Source: Bacillota bacterium (GTDB lineage: Bacteria; Bacillota; Clostridia; Peptostreptococcales; Anaerovoracaceae). Taken from it: DNA of 64,000 nucleotides. The notes under the pieces are model-generated. The model made no database searches, had not been told where the DNA came from, and saw nothing but the letters and a program-made list of their open reading frames with translations. The stretch is from contig JAFRJI010000009.1 in NCBI GenBank assembly GCA_017432345.1, forward strand, positions 1 to 64,000, read 5' to 3'. Positions within the stretch are counted from its first letter, which is position 1; each line of letters begins with the position of its first letter. Positions 44,647-53,910 of the stretch are shown in pieces. The translations under genes were made by a program, and so were the position numbers.

Positions 44647-45447
44647 ATGATTCGGGACATCACACTGGGACAATACTATCCGGGGAATTCGTGGGTACAT
44701 AAACTCGACCCGCGCCTCAAGATCATCGCAACGCTGCTGTACATAGTGGCGCTGTTTGTGGTGCACGATTTCATCGGATTCGCGATTGCCTTCCTGGCAC
44801 TGGCGGTGGTGATCGCCATTTCCAGAGTGCCTTTGAAGTTCATTCTCAAAGGCCTGAAGCCGGTGTTCATCATCATCGTGTTCACCTTGATGGTCAACCT
44901 GTTCATGGTCAAGGGCGACATCCTGGTGCAGTTCTGGATCTTTCACATCACGAGACAGGGGCTGCGGATGGCTGCCTTCATGGGCATCCGTCTGGTATTG
45001 CTCATCATCGGCTCGTCCGTGCTGACGCTGACGACCCGGCCGATTGGGCTGACCGACGGCATCGAAGCGCTGCTGTCCCCATTCAAAAAGATCGGCGTGC
45101 CGGCCCACGAACTGGCGATGATGATGACCATCGCGCTCCGTTTCATCCCGACGCTGCTCGAAGAGACGGACAAGATCATCAAAGCCCAGCAGGCCCGCGG
45201 CGCGGACTTCGAAAGCGGGAACATTCTCCGCCGGGCCAAAGCGCTCATTCCGATCCTGGTGCCTTTGTTCATCAGTGCCTTCCGGATCGCGCAGGATCTG
45301 GCGATGGCCATGGAGGCCAGGTGCTACGGCAGCGGCATCAAGCGGACGCGCATGAACGCAATGAAATTCGCGAAACGCGATCTGGTTGGAGGAATTTTGC
45401 TCGTCGCGTTCCTGGCCATCATCGTGTTAGAACGCGTGCTGATATGA
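44647..45447 (+). CDS. ecfT: ECF transporter transmembrane protein T
   Basis: Membrane scaffold that couples the two ATPases to S components. It has the N-terminal KLDPRLKII motif, about six hydrophobic helices, and the two coupling Ala-Arg-Gly-like motifs (QQARGAD and MEARCYG). The length is 266 residues. It completes a full A1-A2-T set in this operon; trmB follows 31 nt downstream. Confidence 0.92.
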   Translation: MIRDITLGQYYPGNSWVHKLDPRLKIIATLLYIVALFVVHDFIGFAIAFLALAVVIAISRVPLKFILKGLKPVFIIIVFTLMVNLFMVKGDILVQFWIFHITRQGLRMAAFMGIRLVLLIIGSSVLTLTTRPIGLTDGIEALLSPFKKIGVPAHELAMMMTIALRFIPTLLEETDKIIKAQQARGADFESGNILRRAKALIPILVPLFISAFRIAQDLAMAMEARCYGSGIKRTRMNAMKFAKRDLVGGILLVAFLAIIVLERVLI

Positions 45448-45478
45448 GGCGGAAGAAGCGGAACGTGAGGGAAACGGC

Positions 45479-46186
45479 ATGAGACAGCGAAAAGCAAAAG
45501 ATATGGAAGCGCGGCTGGCCAGCTTGAGCGACCTGCTGGTGGCAGGCCCGTCACCGGACGCGTGGGACGCCGCTTTCGGACGCGCGGCCAACAACGATGC
45601 ACCGCGCGACCTCTATCTCGAGATCGGTTGCGGCAAAGGCCAGTTCATCATAGAGAAAGCGATCGCCGATCCGGGCAGCGACTACCTCGCCATAGAAGGG
45701 CAGGAGACCGTGATCCTGCGGGCACTGGAAAAAACGCGGGCCGCCACCGGACAGCCGGTGATCAACGACAAGCTCGCGATTGCGGAGACAGAGCGGGAGA
45801 TCCCGAATCTGAAATTCGCCTGCACCTTCGTGGAAAACATGGCGGAGCTGTTCCGGGAGAACCAGCTTTCCGGGATCTACCTGAACTTCAGCGATCCATG
45901 GCCGAAGGCGCGGCACGCGAAACGCCGCCTGACCTACCGGGAACGATTGCTGGATTACGCGTGGGCGCTGCGGGACGGCGGATTCATCGAGATCAAGACC
46001 GACAACGACGGGCTCTTCGACTTCACGCTGGAAGAGATTGAGGCCGTCAATCTGGAAATCGCGGAGCAGACGCGCGACCTCCACAACAGCGACTTCGAAT
46101 CGAAACATTTCATGACCGAATACGAAGAGAAGTTCGCCGCCACCGGCAAGAACATCAATTACGTCAAAGTTATCGTCCGGAAGTGA
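45479..46186 (+). CDS. trmB: tRNA (guanine-N7)-methyltransferase
   Basis: SAM-dependent enzyme making m7G46 in tRNA. Motifs are LEIGCGKGQFI (about 41-51) and the family-specific NFSDPWPKARHAKRRL (about 138-153). The length of 235 residues is normal. GTGAGGG precedes the ATG. It probably lies at the end of the ECF operon or is transcribed by readthrough; the next gene is 39 nt away. Confidence 0.93.
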   Translation: MRQRKAKDMEARLASLSDLLVAGPSPDAWDAAFGRAANNDAPRDLYLEIGCGKGQFIIEKAIADPGSDYLAIEGQETVILRALEKTRAATGQPVINDKLAIAETEREIPNLKFACTFVENMAELFRENQLSGIYLNFSDPWPKARHAKRRLTYRERLLDYAWALRDGGFIEIKTDNDGLFDFTLEEIEAVNLEIAEQTRDLHNSDFESKHFMTEYEEKFAATGKNINYVKVIVRK

Positions 46187-46225
46187 GACCTTCCGGATAA
46201 TGTGAAGAATGCAGAGGAGAGAACA

Positions 46226-47464
46226 GTGGGAGAATTCATTTTAGCCAGAGGAAATGGCAGACACATTCCGCAGGAAGACAAGATCTTCGGGATCAGCAAC
46301 CGGGCCAAGGCGGCCATCGCCGAAAAAGGCTACGATAAAGTCGTCAACGGTACCATCGGGGCTTTGCTCGATAACGATGGAAATCTGGTCGTGCTGGAGT
46401 CCGTCGACAAGGTATTCAAGGAACTGGCCCCGACGGACTATGCAGAGTACGCGCCGATCGGCGGCATCAAGCCGTTTCGTGAATACGTCCAAAAAGCGGC
46501 GTTCGGGAACCGCGCGCCAAAGGGCTTCAAGGAAGCCGTTGCGACACCGGGCGGCACCGGATCGCTGCGGAACACCGTCGCCAACTATTCCGATGTCGGC
46601 GATCAGATCCTGACCAGCGACTGGCACTGGGCCCCGTACAACACCATCGCGGGAGAAATCGGCCGTAGCGTCGCGACCTTCGAACTGTTCACAGAAGACG
46701 GCAAGTTCAACATCGCGTCGTTCCGCGCAAAATCCTCTGAGCTTCTCGCGAAGCAGGAGAGTCTGGTCATCATCCTGAACACGCCGGCCCACAACCCGAC
46801 GGGATACTCGCTGACGGTGGAAGACTGGGAGAACGTCATCGAAGCGCTTTGCGAGGAAGCGGAATGCGGGAAAACCATCTCGCTGCTCATCGACGTGGCG
46901 TACATCGATTTCGCGGGCGACGAAGACGAGTACCGGAGATTCCTTCCGCTGCTCGAGCGGCTGCCGGAGAACGTGATCAGCATCGTAGCGTACTCGCTGA
47001 GCAAGACCTTCACACTGTATGGAACGCGCTGCGGCGCGATGATCTGTGTCGCTAAAACACAGGAAATCGCCGATGAATTCAGACGCGTCTGCGAATACTC
47101 GTCCCGTGGATCCTGGTCGAACACCGCCAGAATCGCACAGGTCATCCTGTCGAAGATCTACAGCGATCCGGAGCTTTTGCGGCTGGTAGACGAAGAGCGC
47201 GCGAAATACCGGAACATGCTGCTCGCCAGAGGCAAAGCCTTCAGCGAAGCGGCCAAAGAGTGCGGTCTGGAGATCGTTCCGTACGACGCGGGATTCTTCA
47301 TCAGCGTTCCGTGCGACGATCCGGACAAGTACAGCAAAATTCTCGAAGCCGAAGACGTCTTCCTCGTGCCGCTGGCAAAGGGCCTCCGTATCTCGGTCGC
47401 CTCGGTGTCGGAAGACAAGTGCCGGACCCTGCCGGCGATCATCAAACACGCGATGGAAAAATAG
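46226..47464 (+). CDS. class I/II PLP aminotransferase
   Basis: Fold-type I aminotransferase of about 412 residues with the ATPGGTGSLRN turn, the NTPAHNPTGYSL motif, the LLIDVAYIDF aspartate and the PLP lysine in YSLSKTFTLYG. It resembles aromatic or aspartate aminotransferases, but I cannot name the substrate. I start at GTG 46226, six nt after AGGAG. The in-frame GTG at 46202 has no ribosome binding site. A large inverted repeat follows the stop. Confidence 0.8.
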   Translation: MGEFILARGNGRHIPQEDKIFGISNRAKAAIAEKGYDKVVNGTIGALLDNDGNLVVLESVDKVFKELAPTDYAEYAPIGGIKPFREYVQKAAFGNRAPKGFKEAVATPGGTGSLRNTVANYSDVGDQILTSDWHWAPYNTIAGEIGRSVATFELFTEDGKFNIASFRAKSSELLAKQESLVIILNTPAHNPTGYSLTVEDWENVIEALCEEAECGKTISLLIDVAYIDFAGDEDEYRRFLPLLERLPENVISIVAYSLSKTFTLYGTRCGAMICVAKTQEIADEFRRVCEYSSRGSWSNTARIAQVILSKIYSDPELLRLVDEERAKYRNMLLARGKAFSEAAKECGLEIVPYDAGFFISVPCDDPDKYSKILEAEDVFLVPLAKGLRISVASVSEDKCRTLPAIIKHAMEK

Positions 47465-47490
47465 AGGCAATTTCATAAACTGGGCAGAAC

Positions 47491-47537
47491 AAACTGGAAA
47501 ATATTGGTTGACAATATTTTCCAGTTTTTGGTATAAT
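47491..47537 (+). promoter_or_regulatory. promoter for ydbC-like gene overlapping a 15-bp inverted repeat
   Basis: AAACTGGAAAATATT (47491-47505) is repeated inverted at 47513-47527 and followed by T residues, so it can act as the terminator of the aminotransferase gene. The same stretch holds TTGACA (47508-47513) and, 18 bp on, TATAAT (47532-47537). The repeat therefore covers the -35 box and spacer, and could also be an operator. Confidence 0.72.
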
Positions 47538-47589
47538 GACTCCTGAAAGAGGTAATGCGCAGTACATGCGCGGAAAGGAGATCAATGAA

Positions 47590-48114
47590 ATGCCAACAAA
47601 TTATGATGACAGGCCAGTCAGCTTCGAAATCTTAGAAGAGATCGGAGTGCTCAGCACGTATTCGACCGGATGGGCGAAAGAACTCAATCTAGTCAGTTGG
47701 AATGGGGGACAGCCACGCTACGATATCAGAGATTGGGATCCCCAGCACAGGCGGATGTCCAGAGGCATCACCCTTCAGGAACAGGAGATGCGCACGCTGG
47801 TCGACAGCTTGAGGAGACGTCGCAATGGGGCACATTCATCCAGAGCGCCGCAAGCCACACCGCCGCGTCCACAGGAGGCGCCGCTGGGACATATGGCAAA
47901 CAGACCGCCGGAGCGTACGGTAAACGCCCCACTGGAAGCAGATGCGGAAAGCTCCGCTCCGTTGGAAGCAGATCCGGAAAACACCGCTCCGTTGGAAACC
48001 GATCCGATGCAGGCGGGAAGCGGCGACATGTCGGTCGCCGAGCATCTGTCTGATGCAGAGGATCTCTGTGCCGACGAAGTCGATGAAGCAGAAGAAACGG
48101 AAGAAAGATTTTAA
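47590..48114 (+). CDS. YdbC/PC4-type single-stranded-DNA-binding protein with acidic tail
   Basis: The first 80 residues match the YdbC family of PC4-like transcription coactivators (KELNLVSWNGGQPRYDIRDWD, then GITLQEQEMRTLVDSL), small proteins that bind single-stranded DNA as dimers. Typical members end there; this one has about 90 further residues, with Pro- and then Asp/Glu-rich sequence and imperfect repeats of APLEADPE type. I start at ATG 47590, preceded by AAAGGAG; an upstream in-frame ATG at 47536 overlaps the -10 box. The tail could mediate protein contacts (inference). Confidence 0.8.
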   Translation: MPTNYDDRPVSFEILEEIGVLSTYSTGWAKELNLVSWNGGQPRYDIRDWDPQHRRMSRGITLQEQEMRTLVDSLRRRRNGAHSSRAPQATPPRPQEAPLGHMANRPPERTVNAPLEADAESSAPLEADPENTAPLETDPMQAGSGDMSVAEHLSDAEDLCADEVDEAEETEERF

Positions 48115-48163
48115 AGCGAACGCCCTTACGCAAAGGGCATATGTACACCGCACGAAACAATAG

Positions 48164-48204
48164 AAACGGCACGGCTTACAGTATATTAAAGCCGTGCCGT
48201 TTTA
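48164..48204 (+). terminator. Rho-independent terminator after the ydbC-like gene
   Basis: Stem AAACGGCACGGCTT (48164-48177) pairs with AAGCCGTGCCGTTT (48189-48202), then T residues. Confidence 0.9.
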
Positions 48205-48234
48205 TTGGCGAATATTGCGGCTCTATGGTATACT
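48205..48234 (+). promoter_or_regulatory. probable sigma-A promoter for the nucleoside kinase
   Basis: TTGGCG (48205-48210), an 18-bp spacer and TATACT (48229-48234), overlapping a 12-bp palindrome TACTTTAAAGTA (48231-48242). Confidence 0.5.
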
Positions 48235-48276
48235 TTAAAGTACTGTAAAAAATCCACAACAAAGAGGTAACACACT

Positions 48277-49965
48277 ATGTTATTAAAAGTAAAAATAGAG
48301 AAGAACCGTTATAAAAGAATCGACGTGGATCCGAAGACAACGCTGGAAGAAATCGCAAAAGAATTCCAGAAGGATCGTCCATACCGGATCCTGCTGGCCA
48401 GGGTCAACGGCGATGACCGGGAACTGATCGACACGGTCGAGCAGGTCGTCTGGGATACCCCGGGCGACGAGCTGTTCGTCGACTTCCTCGACATGCGGAC
48501 ACACAGTGCGGATATCATGTACCAGCGCGGTCTTTCCATGATCTATCTGAAGGCCGTCCGGGACCTGTTCGACGCGGAAGCCGTCATCGACAACACGCTG
48601 AACAAAGGCTTCTACACGAAAGTCCGTCTCGGCCGTGATCTGAGCGATGAGGACGTGGAGAAAATCGAAGCGCGCATGCGCCAGATCGTAGCGGACGACC
48701 TGCCGATCAAGCGCATATACATGTCAAAGAAAGACGGCATCCAGTGCTGGAAAGAAGAAGGCTACGAGCGCAAGGCGGGCATGCTGGAAAACATCATGGA
48801 CGAACAGTTCCGGCCGGTGTTCTACGAACTGGATGGATACACCAACTACTTCTTCGGTCCGATGGTTCCATCCACTGGATACATCGAAGTGTTCGAACTG
48901 AAGAAATACGACGAGCGCGGCCTGCTGCTCCGCTTCCCGTACCACGGCAAGCCGGATGAACTGCCGGAATACGTCAACGACCGGCTGATCTACGAAGCGT
49001 TCCGGGAGACCCACGACTGGCTGGCACTGCTCAAGTCGCAGTACCTGGATGATTTCAACAAGATCGTCAAGAACGGCGGCGTCAAAGAGCTGATTCTGCT
49101 CTCGGAAGCTTTGCATGAGAAAAAGGTCGCCGAGATCGCCGACGAGATCACGAGAAGGGGCAAGCGGATCGTGCTGATCGCAGGTCCGTCATCCTCCGGG
49201 AAGACGACCTTCGCAAGACGGCTCTGCATTCAGTTGCGGGTCAACGGACTGCAGCCGCTTTACATGGGTACCGATGACTACTTCGTCGAGCGGGTCGATA
49301 CGCCGAAGGACGAAGAAGGCAACTACAATTACGAAGGGCTGGACGCAATCGACATCGACCTGTTCAACAGCAACATGAACGACCTGCTTGCCGGCAAACA
49401 GGTAGACCTGCCGGAATTCGACTTCATCAAAGGCGTCAAGCATTTCGGCCGACGCATCACGTCCATCAAGGACAACCAGCCGATCGTCATCGAAGGGATC
49501 CACGCGCTCAACAACAAACTGACCGAGCAAATCGCGGACGAACACAAATACAAGATCTACATCAGCCCGCTGACGCAGATGAACATCGACATCCACAACC
49601 GCGTCCCGTCCACCGACGGCCGGATGCTGCGCCGGATGGTTCGCGATTTCAAATACCGGAACCACAGTGCCGCCGAGACCATCGAGCTTTGGCCAAAGGT
49701 CCGCGCGGGCGAGAACGAAAATATATTCCCGTACACCAACGAAGCGAACGTGCTGTTCAATTCCAACCTTTGCTACGAGACAGCGCTCCTGAAGAAGTAC
49801 GCCGAGCCGCTTCTCAAACAGATCAACCCGGGCTCCCCGCAGTACAGCGAAGCGCAAAGGCTTTTGGAGTTCCTCAAGTTCTATGAGGTGATCGAAGAAG
49901 AACAGTACGTGCCGAACAATTCGATCATGCGGGAGTTCATCGGTGGCAGCGTATTCACGGAATAA
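48277..49965 (+). CDS. uridine kinase-like protein fused to threonyl-tRNA synthetase-like N-terminus
   Basis: A 562-residue fusion found in many Firmicutes. Residues 1 to about 60 are TGS-like, and about 70-230 resemble the second additional domain of ThrRS/AlaRS. The C-terminal half is a uridine kinase/phosphoribulokinase-type P-loop kinase: Walker A AGPSSSGKT (about 302-310), then YMGTDDYFVERVDTPKDEEG and the IVIEGIHALN segment. It phosphorylates a nucleoside or related compound; which one is not evident. GAGGTAA precedes the ATG. The next gene starts close by. Confidence 0.85.
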   Translation: MLLKVKIEKNRYKRIDVDPKTTLEEIAKEFQKDRPYRILLARVNGDDRELIDTVEQVVWDTPGDELFVDFLDMRTHSADIMYQRGLSMIYLKAVRDLFDAEAVIDNTLNKGFYTKVRLGRDLSDEDVEKIEARMRQIVADDLPIKRIYMSKKDGIQCWKEEGYERKAGMLENIMDEQFRPVFYELDGYTNYFFGPMVPSTGYIEVFELKKYDERGLLLRFPYHGKPDELPEYVNDRLIYEAFRETHDWLALLKSQYLDDFNKIVKNGGVKELILLSEALHEKKVAEIADEITRRGKRIVLIAGPSSSGKTTFARRLCIQLRVNGLQPLYMGTDDYFVERVDTPKDEEGNYNYEGLDAIDIDLFNSNMNDLLAGKQVDLPEFDFIKGVKHFGRRITSIKDNQPIVIEGIHALNNKLTEQIADEHKYKIYISPLTQMNIDIHNRVPSTDGRMLRRMVRDFKYRNHSAAETIELWPKVRAGENENIFPYTNEANVLFNSNLCYETALLKKYAEPLLKQINPGSPQYSEAQRLLEFLKFYEVIEEEQYVPNNSIMREFIGGSVFTE

Positions 49966-49984
49966 AAAATCAACGGAGAAACAC

Positions 49985-51040
49985 ATGATAGCAGTTATTG
50001 GCGGAATAAAGATAAAAATCGAGATCAAGATGAAACTGCCGGAGGCGCCGAAACAGGACAACTGGGCGGCGCAGCTGGAGAAGGAACTCCAGCAGGAGGA
50101 TGCCTTTGAAGCCATGCAGGCGCAGATGCGCGCCGAGCAGCAGCGGTTCTGGCAAGGCGACGGGAATAACCAGCAGACCGGGATAATGGGGCAGGTCTCC
50201 ATGACCAACGGCGATGAGGACGAAATCACCGTCACCAGCAGCGGCTGCGCGCTCAATGTCGCCAAGCACCTTGCCGGCATGGGTGATGAAGTGCGTCTGA
50301 TCACCGTGATAGGAACGGATCCTCTTGGCCTGGCGGTCCGCGAAGAGATCCGTGCCCACGGCATCGATACCGCGTTGGTTCGCCGGATCGACGGGCAGAC
50401 CCCGGTGCATTTTGAGGTTAAGAATTTTGCAGGCGAAGTCGAATTCGCACGGGCCGGCGAAGCACTCCACAAAGAACTTTCCCCACAGCAGATCGACGCT
50501 GCCGGGGAGACCCTCGCAAAAGCCGACGCCATCCTGATCGACGGCAGCCTTCCGCAGGAGACCATGCAGTACATCACCGAGAAGTACGGTGACAAGACCA
50601 AGATCTTCTTCGACCCGGCGTCACGTGCGGGCGGCGCGAAGGTGTGCGGCGAGGACGAGACCGGACGCGCCATCCTGCAAAAGCTCTATTGCGTCCTTCC
50701 GGGACGGGTGGAGGCCGAGAAGATGGCTCACATGATCATCCTCGGACCGGATCAGCTGCAAGCGGCCGCCAACTATTTCGCGGAATGCGGCGTGCGGAAA
50801 TCGATCATTACGATCAAAGGCGGCGGTATCTATTACATGGATGCCGACGATGAAGAAGGCAAATCCGTCCGTCCGAACCGGGTGCTCCGTTTCGCGGAGA
50901 CCACCGGCGCGGGCGATGTCGTGTCCGCGACCGTGATCCACGAGATGCTGGAGGGCGCCGATCTGAGAGGCGCCGTTGAAGCGGCCATGGCGGCAGCGGC
51001 AGAGTTCCTTGCCGAACTGCCGGATGAGCGGCCGTACTAA
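49985..51040 (+). CDS. PfkB-family sugar/nucleoside kinase with unusual N-terminal insertion
   Basis: Ribokinase-type fold: the start MIAVIGGI, the substrate-binding turn SSGCALNVAKHLAGMGDEV and the ATP-site motif ETTGAGDVVSATV with catalytic aspartate near residue 321. Between the first strand and the SSGCALN turn there are about 60 extra residues, rich in Gln and Glu (about 20-75), where normal members carry a short lid. The true start is ATG 49985, with GGAGAAA before it. PfkB kinases phosphorylate sugars or nucleosides such as pseudouridine; the substrate here is unknown. It lies 19 nt after the nucleoside kinase. Confidence 0.8.
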   Translation: MIAVIGGIKIKIEIKMKLPEAPKQDNWAAQLEKELQQEDAFEAMQAQMRAEQQRFWQGDGNNQQTGIMGQVSMTNGDEDEITVTSSGCALNVAKHLAGMGDEVRLITVIGTDPLGLAVREEIRAHGIDTALVRRIDGQTPVHFEVKNFAGEVEFARAGEALHKELSPQQIDAAGETLAKADAILIDGSLPQETMQYITEKYGDKTKIFFDPASRAGGAKVCGEDETGRAILQKLYCVLPGRVEAEKMAHMIILGPDQLQAAANYFAECGVRKSIITIKGGGIYYMDADDEEGKSVRPNRVLRFAETTGAGDVVSATVIHEMLEGADLRGAVEAAMAAAAEFLAELPDERPY

Positions 51041-51084
51041 ATAGATAAGTGGAATCTAAACGAACGCATAAAGGAGGAACAGCG

Positions 51085-51729
51085 ATGTTACCAGATAACG
51101 TAAAGAAAGCGAATAAAGTCAAGATCGAGACCGTCATCAAGGCGCTCGAGAGAAGAGGAATGAAGGGTTATTATGCTGAGGACGGCGAAGACGCCCTCGC
51201 GCAGATCCTCGCCATGATCCCGGAAGGCTCGTCTGTCGGCCGGGGCGGCTCCGAAACGTTGAACCAGATCGGCGTTTTTGAAGCGCTGCATGAAGGCAAT
51301 TACACTTGTTATGAGCCATTCAAAGAACCGGATCCGGTCAAGGGCAAGCAGATCCGCCGCGCGATTTTTTCCGCGGACTTCATGCTGACCAGCGCCAACG
51401 CCGTGACGATGGACGGTGAGATCGTCAACATCGACGGCACGGGCAACCGTATGGCGGCCGTGATTTGGGGACCGGACAAAGTCCTCTATGTGGTCGGCGC
51501 CAACAAGCTGGTCGGATCGCTGGATGAAGCGGAAGCCCGGATCAAGTCCGATGCCTGTCCGCCGAACTGCATCCGCCTGGCCAAGAAGACGCCTTGCGCC
51601 GCAACGGGCAAATGCGGCAATTGCCTGTCACCGGGCAATACGGTATGCTGCCACACGGTCGTAACGCGCTTCAATTCTGTCGAAGACCGCGTCCACGTCA
51701 TCTTCGTCAACGAGAATCTGGGATTCTAA
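51085..51729 (+). CDS. LUD-domain protein (LutC/YkgG-like)
   Basis: A 214-residue protein of the LUD family (formerly DUF162), seen in LutC-type lactate-utilisation subunits and many stand-alone clostridial proteins. Typical segments are EGSSVGRGGSETLNQIGVFEAL and FMLTSANAVTMDGEIVNIDGTGNRMA, and the C-terminal region has cysteines (CPPNC, CAATGKCGNC). LutA and LutB partners are absent. AAGGAGGA before ATG 51085 decides the start over an in-frame ATG at 51049. Confidence 0.85.
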   Translation: MLPDNVKKANKVKIETVIKALERRGMKGYYAEDGEDALAQILAMIPEGSSVGRGGSETLNQIGVFEALHEGNYTCYEPFKEPDPVKGKQIRRAIFSADFMLTSANAVTMDGEIVNIDGTGNRMAAVIWGPDKVLYVVGANKLVGSLDEAEARIKSDACPPNCIRLAKKTPCAATGKCGNCLSPGNTVCCHTVVTRFNSVEDRVHVIFVNENLGF

Positions 51730-51740
51730 CAATCTGATCT

Positions 51741-53813
51741 ATGCTCAGCAGTTTCTATTCCGGCGTCATCAAATACAGGAAGATCATCTTTCTCATATTT
51801 ATCGCGGCAGCGATCGCAGGGGCTTTGATGAAGCCCCTTGTTGGCGTGAACTACGATATGAAGGATTACCTGCCGGAAGAAACTCCGTCGACACAGGCCA
51901 TGAAGGTCATGACGGACGAGTTCGGCGGGAGCATGCCGAACGCCCGCGTCATGGTCAAGGACGTGACCGTTCGCGAGGCGAGGCAGTATAAAGAGAAAAT
52001 CGAAAACGTGGATGGCGTCGAGGAAGTATCATGGGTGGATGACGCCAACCTTCTGGCGAACATGCCGATGTCCTTCACCGACAACGACACGCTGAGCAAC
52101 TATTTCATTTGGAACGAAGACGGGAAAACGGGCAGTGCCCTCATGATCGTCACCATCGATAAAAACAAGCGGCTGTCCGCCGTTGCGCAGATCCGTGAAA
52201 TCGTCGGCGACGACAACTGCATGACCGGCGACGCCGTATCCACCGCCGTCGCCACCGAATCGACCGTCAAAGAAATCGCCAAGACAGCCGCCGTATCGGT
52301 GCTGCTGGTTCTGCTGATCCTCGTACTGACGACCATGTCATGGCTGGAACCGATTATCATTCTGGCCGGGATCGGCGTGGCGATCATCATCAATAACGGA
52401 ACGAATCTGATCTTCGGGGAAGTCTCGTTCGTTACCAACGCTTCCGGAAGCATCCTGCAGTTGGCGGTGTCGCTGGACTATTCCGTGTTTCTCATCCACC
52501 GGTTCGAGGAATGCCGCCAGAACAAACCGCTGGAAGAGGCCATGGTCGAAGCACTTTGCAAAAGCACCAGTTCCATCGCGTCCAGCGGCCTGACGACCGT
52601 CATCGGTTTCATGGCGCTGATCCTCATGCGGTTCCAGATCGGACCGGATATGGGGCTCGCGCTGGCGAAGGGCGTCGTCATCAGCCTGATCACGGTGTTC
52701 ACGTTCACCCCGGCGATGATCCTGATGCTCAGCAAGTGGACGGACAAGACGCGGCACAAGCGCTTCCTGCCGGACTTCAGTATATTCGGGCGGCTCGTGA
52801 AGAAAGTCATGATCCCGGCCGTGGTCGTTTTTGCGGTGGCCATCGTGCCGGCGTTCGTGCTGGCCAATCACAATGACTATTACTTCGGGGCATCGCACAT
52901 CTTCGGGCCGGGGACGCAGGTCGGTGACGACAAAGAAGAAATCAGCGAAGTCTTTGGAACGAAAGACACCTATGCGATTCTGGTCCCAAAAGGTCATCAC
53001 CACCAAGAAAAAGAACTGATCCAACAGCTCAAAGCCGTCCCGGAGATCAAAGAAATCAAATCCTATGGGGAGACGCTCAGTTCGGTCATTCCGAGCAATG
53101 TCATGCCGAACAGCATCGGCGAACTTCTCATATCTGACAAATATTCGCGGATCGTACTGACCGTGGAAGCGGAGTACGAAGGTGAAGATACATTTGCTCT
53201 GGTTCAGGAACTGCGCGAGATCTGTCACGATGTCTACGGCAACGACTATTACCTCGCCGGCGAAGGCGTCAGCACGTACGATCTGATGGATACCGTCACC
53301 TCCGACATGCTGAAGATCAACCTGGCCGCAGTGCTGGCCGTATTCCTGATCCTCATGATCATGTTCCGGAAATTGCTGTTGCCGCTTCTTCTGGTGGCGA
53401 GTATCGAATCCGCGATCTGGATCAACGTGGCGATTCCGTGCGTCATCGGGCATCCCGTCTTTTATATCGCATACCTGATCATCAGTTCCGTACAGCTGGG
53501 CGCGACCGTGGACTACGCCATCCTGCTGACCAACCGCTACCGGGAGAACCGGCTGACGATGGAGAAGCAGGAGGCGGTCATCGAAACCATCCGCAACGTG
53601 ACCGCGTCGATCTGCACATCCGGCAGCGCGCTGATCATCGTCGGTTTCCTGATGGGCTTCCTGTCATCCCACGGAATCCTGGCGCAGCTCGGCATCTTCA
53701 TCGGCCGGGGCGCCATCTGCTCGCTGCTCATCGTATTTCTGGTTCTGCCGGGCCTGCTCTACATCTTCGACCGGTACGTGGTCACCAAGCCGCATAACAA
53801 TGCAAAACCCTGA
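51741..53813 (+). CDS. MMPL/RND-family membrane transporter
   Basis: A 690-residue RND-type protein with two repeats: a helix (about 14-30), an outer domain to about 170 and five helices, then a seventh helix (about 355-372), a second outer domain and five more helices. Charged residues in the pore include LAVSLDYSVFLIHRFEE and LGATVDYAILLTNRYRE, the Asp-Tyr motif of MMPL proteins. Such proteins use the proton gradient to export lipids or other hydrophobic molecules. It starts 11 nt after the LUD gene stop. Its closeness to the acyl-activating and secreted SGNH-like genes downstream hints at shared lipid work (inference). Confidence 0.85.
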   Translation: MLSSFYSGVIKYRKIIFLIFIAAAIAGALMKPLVGVNYDMKDYLPEETPSTQAMKVMTDEFGGSMPNARVMVKDVTVREARQYKEKIENVDGVEEVSWVDDANLLANMPMSFTDNDTLSNYFIWNEDGKTGSALMIVTIDKNKRLSAVAQIREIVGDDNCMTGDAVSTAVATESTVKEIAKTAAVSVLLVLLILVLTTMSWLEPIIILAGIGVAIIINNGTNLIFGEVSFVTNASGSILQLAVSLDYSVFLIHRFEECRQNKPLEEAMVEALCKSTSSIASSGLTTVIGFMALILMRFQIGPDMGLALAKGVVISLITVFTFTPAMILMLSKWTDKTRHKRFLPDFSIFGRLVKKVMIPAVVVFAVAIVPAFVLANHNDYYFGASHIFGPGTQVGDDKEEISEVFGTKDTYAILVPKGHHHQEKELIQQLKAVPEIKEIKSYGETLSSVIPSNVMPNSIGELLISDKYSRIVLTVEAEYEGEDTFALVQELREICHDVYGNDYYLAGEGVSTYDLMDTVTSDMLKINLAAVLAVFLILMIMFRKLLLPLLLVASIESAIWINVAIPCVIGHPVFYIAYLIISSVQLGATVDYAILLTNRYRENRLTMEKQEAVIETIRNVTASICTSGSALIIVGFLMGFLSSHGILAQLGIFIGRGAICSLLIVFLVLPGLLYIFDRYVVTKPHNNAKP

Positions 53814-53910
53814 ATTTGGAGGGTGACTCAAGGTAATGATAATACCTCAAAATTTATATTCATTGATAGAGCAAAATTGTAAGCAAAAATGGCAGATAAA
53901 TACGGTCATT

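Noticed and set aside
48724-50673. Long - strand frames opposite the nucleoside kinase and PfkB genes
   Set aside because: They run across the boundary of two genes with recognised motifs on the + strand and have no plausible start signals.
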